From NCBI RefSeq assembly GCF_035974275.1, contig NZ_CP142422.1:4464001-4528000 (forward strand): a stretch of DNA of 64,000 nt, read 5' to 3'. The notes beneath the pieces were generated by a model. The model was not told the origin of the DNA, made no database searches, and was given only the letters and a program-made list of their open reading frames with translations. This document shows, one piece after another, positions 61,576-64,000 of this stretch. The stretch comes from Chryseobacterium sp. MYb264 (GTDB lineage Bacteria; Bacteroidota; Bacteroidia; Flavobacteriales; Weeksellaceae). The translations under genes and the position numbers were made by a program. The first letter of the stretch is position 1; each line of letters begins with the position of its first letter.

Positions 61576-62373
61576 ATGAAAAAGGCATTTTCCGATGAAG
61601 ATTTGATCAAGAATCTGAGCTTATATTATCTCAATCGATATTTGAAAAAAAAGCCGATTGAAAAGTATCACCGCAAAATAGACGAATCTCCGCTTCACGA
61701 CCGTGAAAAGTATAAAAAGAAGTCTGAAATTTTGCTGCTGAATTCTTTTATGCATCATTTTCCCGAAGTTCAGTTCGAAAACCTTACCTGCGAAAGTCCC
61801 GACTTTATCGCAAAATTCAACGACAAAAAAATAGGAATTGAATTGACTGAGGTCATCAACCATCTTGAAATGAAAAAGGTGGAAAGCAACTTAAATAAAA
61901 TTTTCCGTCAGGCTGAAATATTGTTAGAACAAGAAGACACTACGAAATATCGTGGTGTTTATTTTTTAGAATTTCATCCTAATCTGAAGTTTGATAATCT
62001 TGAACAACAACAGGAAATAATTCATTTTATTTATAAAAGTATTAAAAAAGGAAAACCTGTGGGTTGTCTAAAAAGTTTGCGAAAATCTTTTCATCGTAGA
62101 AATGTTTTCATTACTCACGAATATAATATGAATCTTTTTGATGAGCTGTGTTCGGAGAAAATTTTAGAGTTGATAGAAAAAAAGAATGAAAAATTTCCTT
62201 ATTACGATACTTCTGTAGATGAATGTTGGCTGGTAATTGTTTCAGATATGAATTCTTTGGCTTCACGATATACTTTTATTCAGGATAAGGAACATTTGCA
62301 TGAAGTGAAAAGCCCTTTTCATAAGATTTTTCATTTAGAGAATCTTTGCGGAAATATCACGAGTATAAAGTAA
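61576..62373 (+). CDS. Uncharacterised protein with PD-(D/E)XK-like motif
   Basis: 265 aa from the ATG at 61576. A TTG at 61516 would add 20 residues without family support. The segment ESPDFIAKFNDKKIGIELTE (about 73-92) has the P-D, then E-x-T arrangement of PD-(D/E)XK nucleases. Otherwise it is charged, helical and lacks recognised domains. No partner genes of a restriction system are nearby. Function unknown. Confidence 0.65.
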   Translation: MKKAFSDEDLIKNLSLYYLNRYLKKKPIEKYHRKIDESPLHDREKYKKKSEILLLNSFMHHFPEVQFENLTCESPDFIAKFNDKKIGIELTEVINHLEMKKVESNLNKIFRQAEILLEQEDTTKYRGVYFLEFHPNLKFDNLEQQQEIIHFIYKSIKKGKPVGCLKSLRKSFHRRNVFITHEYNMNLFDELCSEKILELIEKKNEKFPYYDTSVDECWLVIVSDMNSLASRYTFIQDKEHLHEVKSPFHKIFHLENLCGNITSIK

Positions 62374-62452
62374 TTGTTGTTGTTTCGATTTTTAACTAGA
62401 GTTAATTTTTAATATTTCGCATATAAATATGTAATTTTTTTAAATATTGTTA

Positions 62453-62480
62453 TTGTTGGTTGAAAAAATGCTTATATTTG
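62453..62480 (+). promoter_or_regulatory. Promoter of the T9SS surface protein gene
   Basis: TTG at 62453-62455, a 17-bp spacer, then TATATTTG at 62473-62480. Both match the Bacteroidetes consensus. The ATG follows 48 bp after the -7 box. Confidence 0.7.
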
Positions 62481-62528
62481 ATATACACCATTTTACGTTG
62501 GCGCTAATAACCCTGAAAAAAATTATAT

Positions 62529-64000
62529 ATGAAAAAAATTCTACTCATTTTACTTGTATGTATTTCTCAGATATTTTTTTCGCAAGCAGATTGTTCAACT
62601 GCATTATCGGTTTGTGGAAATTCTGATATTACCTATTCTCCCTCTGGAGTTGGCAATGTGAATGAAACACTCGGAGGATGCCTTACAACGGGAGAACACA
62701 ATTCTATTTGGTATAAAATCACCATTGCTACAGCCGGTACATTAACTTTTGACCTGCTTCCCACAGATCCTGATGCAGATTATGACTGGGCTATTTATGG
62801 TCCGAATGTTACCTGTGGTGCGCTGGGTACTCCCATTCGTTGTAATGCGGCAACCGTATTTACGGTAGGAGCAGCAACGGGTATGAATATGACAAGCACT
62901 ATTATCAGTGCGGCTGGTGGGTCTTACACTCCTTATTGTCAATATATGGATGTGCTGCCCGGGCAAACGTATTATTTATATATTGATAACTGGGTGGATG
63001 CGATTAATCCTACGATGGCTCCGTTTTCGTTGACTTGGGGCGGAACAGCTACTTTGGCATCGCCATTTATAGATCCTGCAATTCAGCCTCATCCTTTTAA
63101 TCCTCCGGGAAGTCCGGCAGCAAATCCTGCTGATCCCAGAGAGATTATTATATGCAATACACCCGCGATTTTTGATTTCAGTACTTTAACTCCGGGAATT
63201 CTGAATGGAAATCCGAATTTCTTTATTACTTATCATACAACACAGAACGATGCGCTTTCCGGAGCAAGCCCTATTTTGGCGCCTATTACGGTAAGTACTA
63301 CTGCAACTTATTTTTACAGTATACATTATGAAGATCCTACAAATCCCAATAATCCTATTAATTCTTGTAGGCAGGTTGGTGCATTTAAATTTAAACAAGG
63401 AAATATCAGTGGAACAAACGTGACGATATACAGTTGTAATAATAACAACGCGGGAACGGCGACTTTTGATCTAACAATAGCTGGAGTTTTTGGAGATCCT
63501 ACTGCGGTTAAGAAGTATTATTCTTCCATGGCAAATCTGAATGCAGGAACAAATGAAATTTTGAATCCTACAGCATATGTGTCTGCAGAAGGAACAGTTT
63601 ATGTAAAAATAACGTCTTTATACGGATGTGTTGCCAATGCGGTAATTACCCTGAAATTTCATCCTGTTGTTGTGGTAAATGATGCTACTTTGAGAACCTG
63701 TTTCCTGGAAAGAGATCCTTTAACGGCTTCCTTCAACCTTACTGTGGCGGCAGTTTCTTCTCAACTCGGAATTATTAAATCATACTATCCTACATTAACA
63801 GATGCAATCAACGGAACAAATCCTATTGCAACTCCCACTGCTTACATTGCTCCAAACGGATTTGCTTATATAAAAGTCACCAATGCTCAGGGATGTTATG
63901 CTATTGCGAAAGTCAGTCTGGAAGTGATTGCTCCGGTTTTTTCATCTGTCTTAAAAGATAAAATAATCTGTATAGAAGATACCACAACACTGGATGCCGG
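62529..64000 (+). CDS. Large secreted surface protein, probable T9SS cargo (3' end outside window)
   Basis: Open from ATG 62529 through the window end, at least 490 codons. Signal peptide MKKILLILLVCISQIFFSQA. The first domain (about 20-170) has ADCSTALSVCGNSDI, GEHNSIWYKIT, DYDWAIYGP and LPGQTYYLYIDNW, a jelly-roll-like region common in T9SS-exported flavobacterial proteins. Later come repeated modules: TIYSCNNNNAGTATFDL ... AEGTVYVKITSLYGCVANA, and TLRTCFLERDPLTASFNL ... PNGFAYIKVTNAQGCYAIA, about 85-95 residues each with paired Cys. The missing C-terminus probably ends in a gliding-type or type B sorting domain. Likely an adhesin. Confidence 0.85.
   Translation, partial: MKKILLILLVCISQIFFSQADCSTALSVCGNSDITYSPSGVGNVNETLGGCLTTGEHNSIWYKITIATAGTLTFDLLPTDPDADYDWAIYGPNVTCGALGTPIRCNAATVFTVGAATGMNMTSTIISAAGGSYTPYCQYMDVLPGQTYYLYIDNWVDAINPTMAPFSLTWGGTATLASPFIDPAIQPHPFNPPGSPAANPADPREIIICNTPAIFDFSTLTPGILNGNPNFFITYHTTQNDALSGASPILAPITVSTTATYFYSIHYEDPTNPNNPINSCRQVGAFKFKQGNISGTNVTIYSCNNNNAGTATFDLTIAGVFGDPTAVKKYYSSMANLNAGTNEILNPTAYVSAEGTVYVKITSLYGCVANAVITLKFHPVVVVNDATLRTCFLERDPLTASFNLTVAAVSSQLGIIKSYYPTLTDAINGTNPIATPTAYIAPNGFAYIKVTNAQGCYAIAKVSLEVIAPVFSSVLKDKIICIEDTTTLDA

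Overview
The window looks like a chromosomal segment of a Flavobacteriia bacterium, most likely Chryseobacterium or a close relative. The grounds are AT-rich DNA, repeated TAnnTTTG -7 boxes with few Shine-Dalgarno sites, type IX secretion system (T9SS) parts and cargo (PorZ, a C-terminal sorting domain, a large partial surface protein), tandem POT peptide transporters, Mqo, and short dispersed intergenic repeats typical of the group. No rRNA, tRNA, CRISPR array or complete insertion sequence was recognised.

Layout. 1-0.85 kb: two small HTH genes. 1.8-6 kb: a SulP anion transporter and a stand-alone EF-G-like gene with an unusual leader. 6.2-12.3 kb: a seven-gene tellurite/stress (Ter) cluster (HAD, PRTase, TerD, TelA, unknown, TerD, TerC). 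12.4-18.2 kb: catalase-like protein, FKBP, lipoprotein, an Rrf2 regulator with its NAD(P)-binding target and an MBL-fold protein, then ferritin. 18.3-24.1 kb: two exported proteins, MalQ and a T9SS cargo. 24.3-26.6 kb: folE, a poly-cysteine leader ORF and cysS. 26.7-38.6 kb: GNAT, M23 peptidase, gpsA, mqo, small genes, and a sugar pair (SDR and a GH63-like glucosidase). 38.6-43.3 kb: a tightly coupled operon of a split 5'-nucleotidase, porZ and recO. 43.5-49.6 kb: dapA, GNAT, AraC plus an atypical receiver, recG, thioredoxin. 49.6-56 kb: three POT transporters with a YhcG-type nuclease among them. 56-64 kb: a ParE-type toxin-antitoxin pair, DPP IV-like peptidase, small stress-like proteins, a GT35 phosphorylase homologue, a nuclease-like protein and the start of a T9SS surface protein.

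How the genes fit together. Alpha-glucan metabolism recurs (MalQ with two starch-binding domains, GT35 homologue, GH63-like glucosidase, glucose-dehydrogenase-like SDR). Peptide use also recurs (three POT carriers, DPP IV-like protease). Stress and redox functions cluster on the left (Ter genes, catalase-like, Rrf2 unit, ferritin).

The two most interesting signals are short upstream ORFs built like attenuators. A 28-codon ORF with its own promoter, followed by a strong intrinsic terminator and competing antiterminator pairings, precedes the EF-G-like gene. A 25-codon ORF ending in CCCCQCCC sits directly before cysteinyl-tRNA synthetase. Both readings come from the sequence only and have not been tested.
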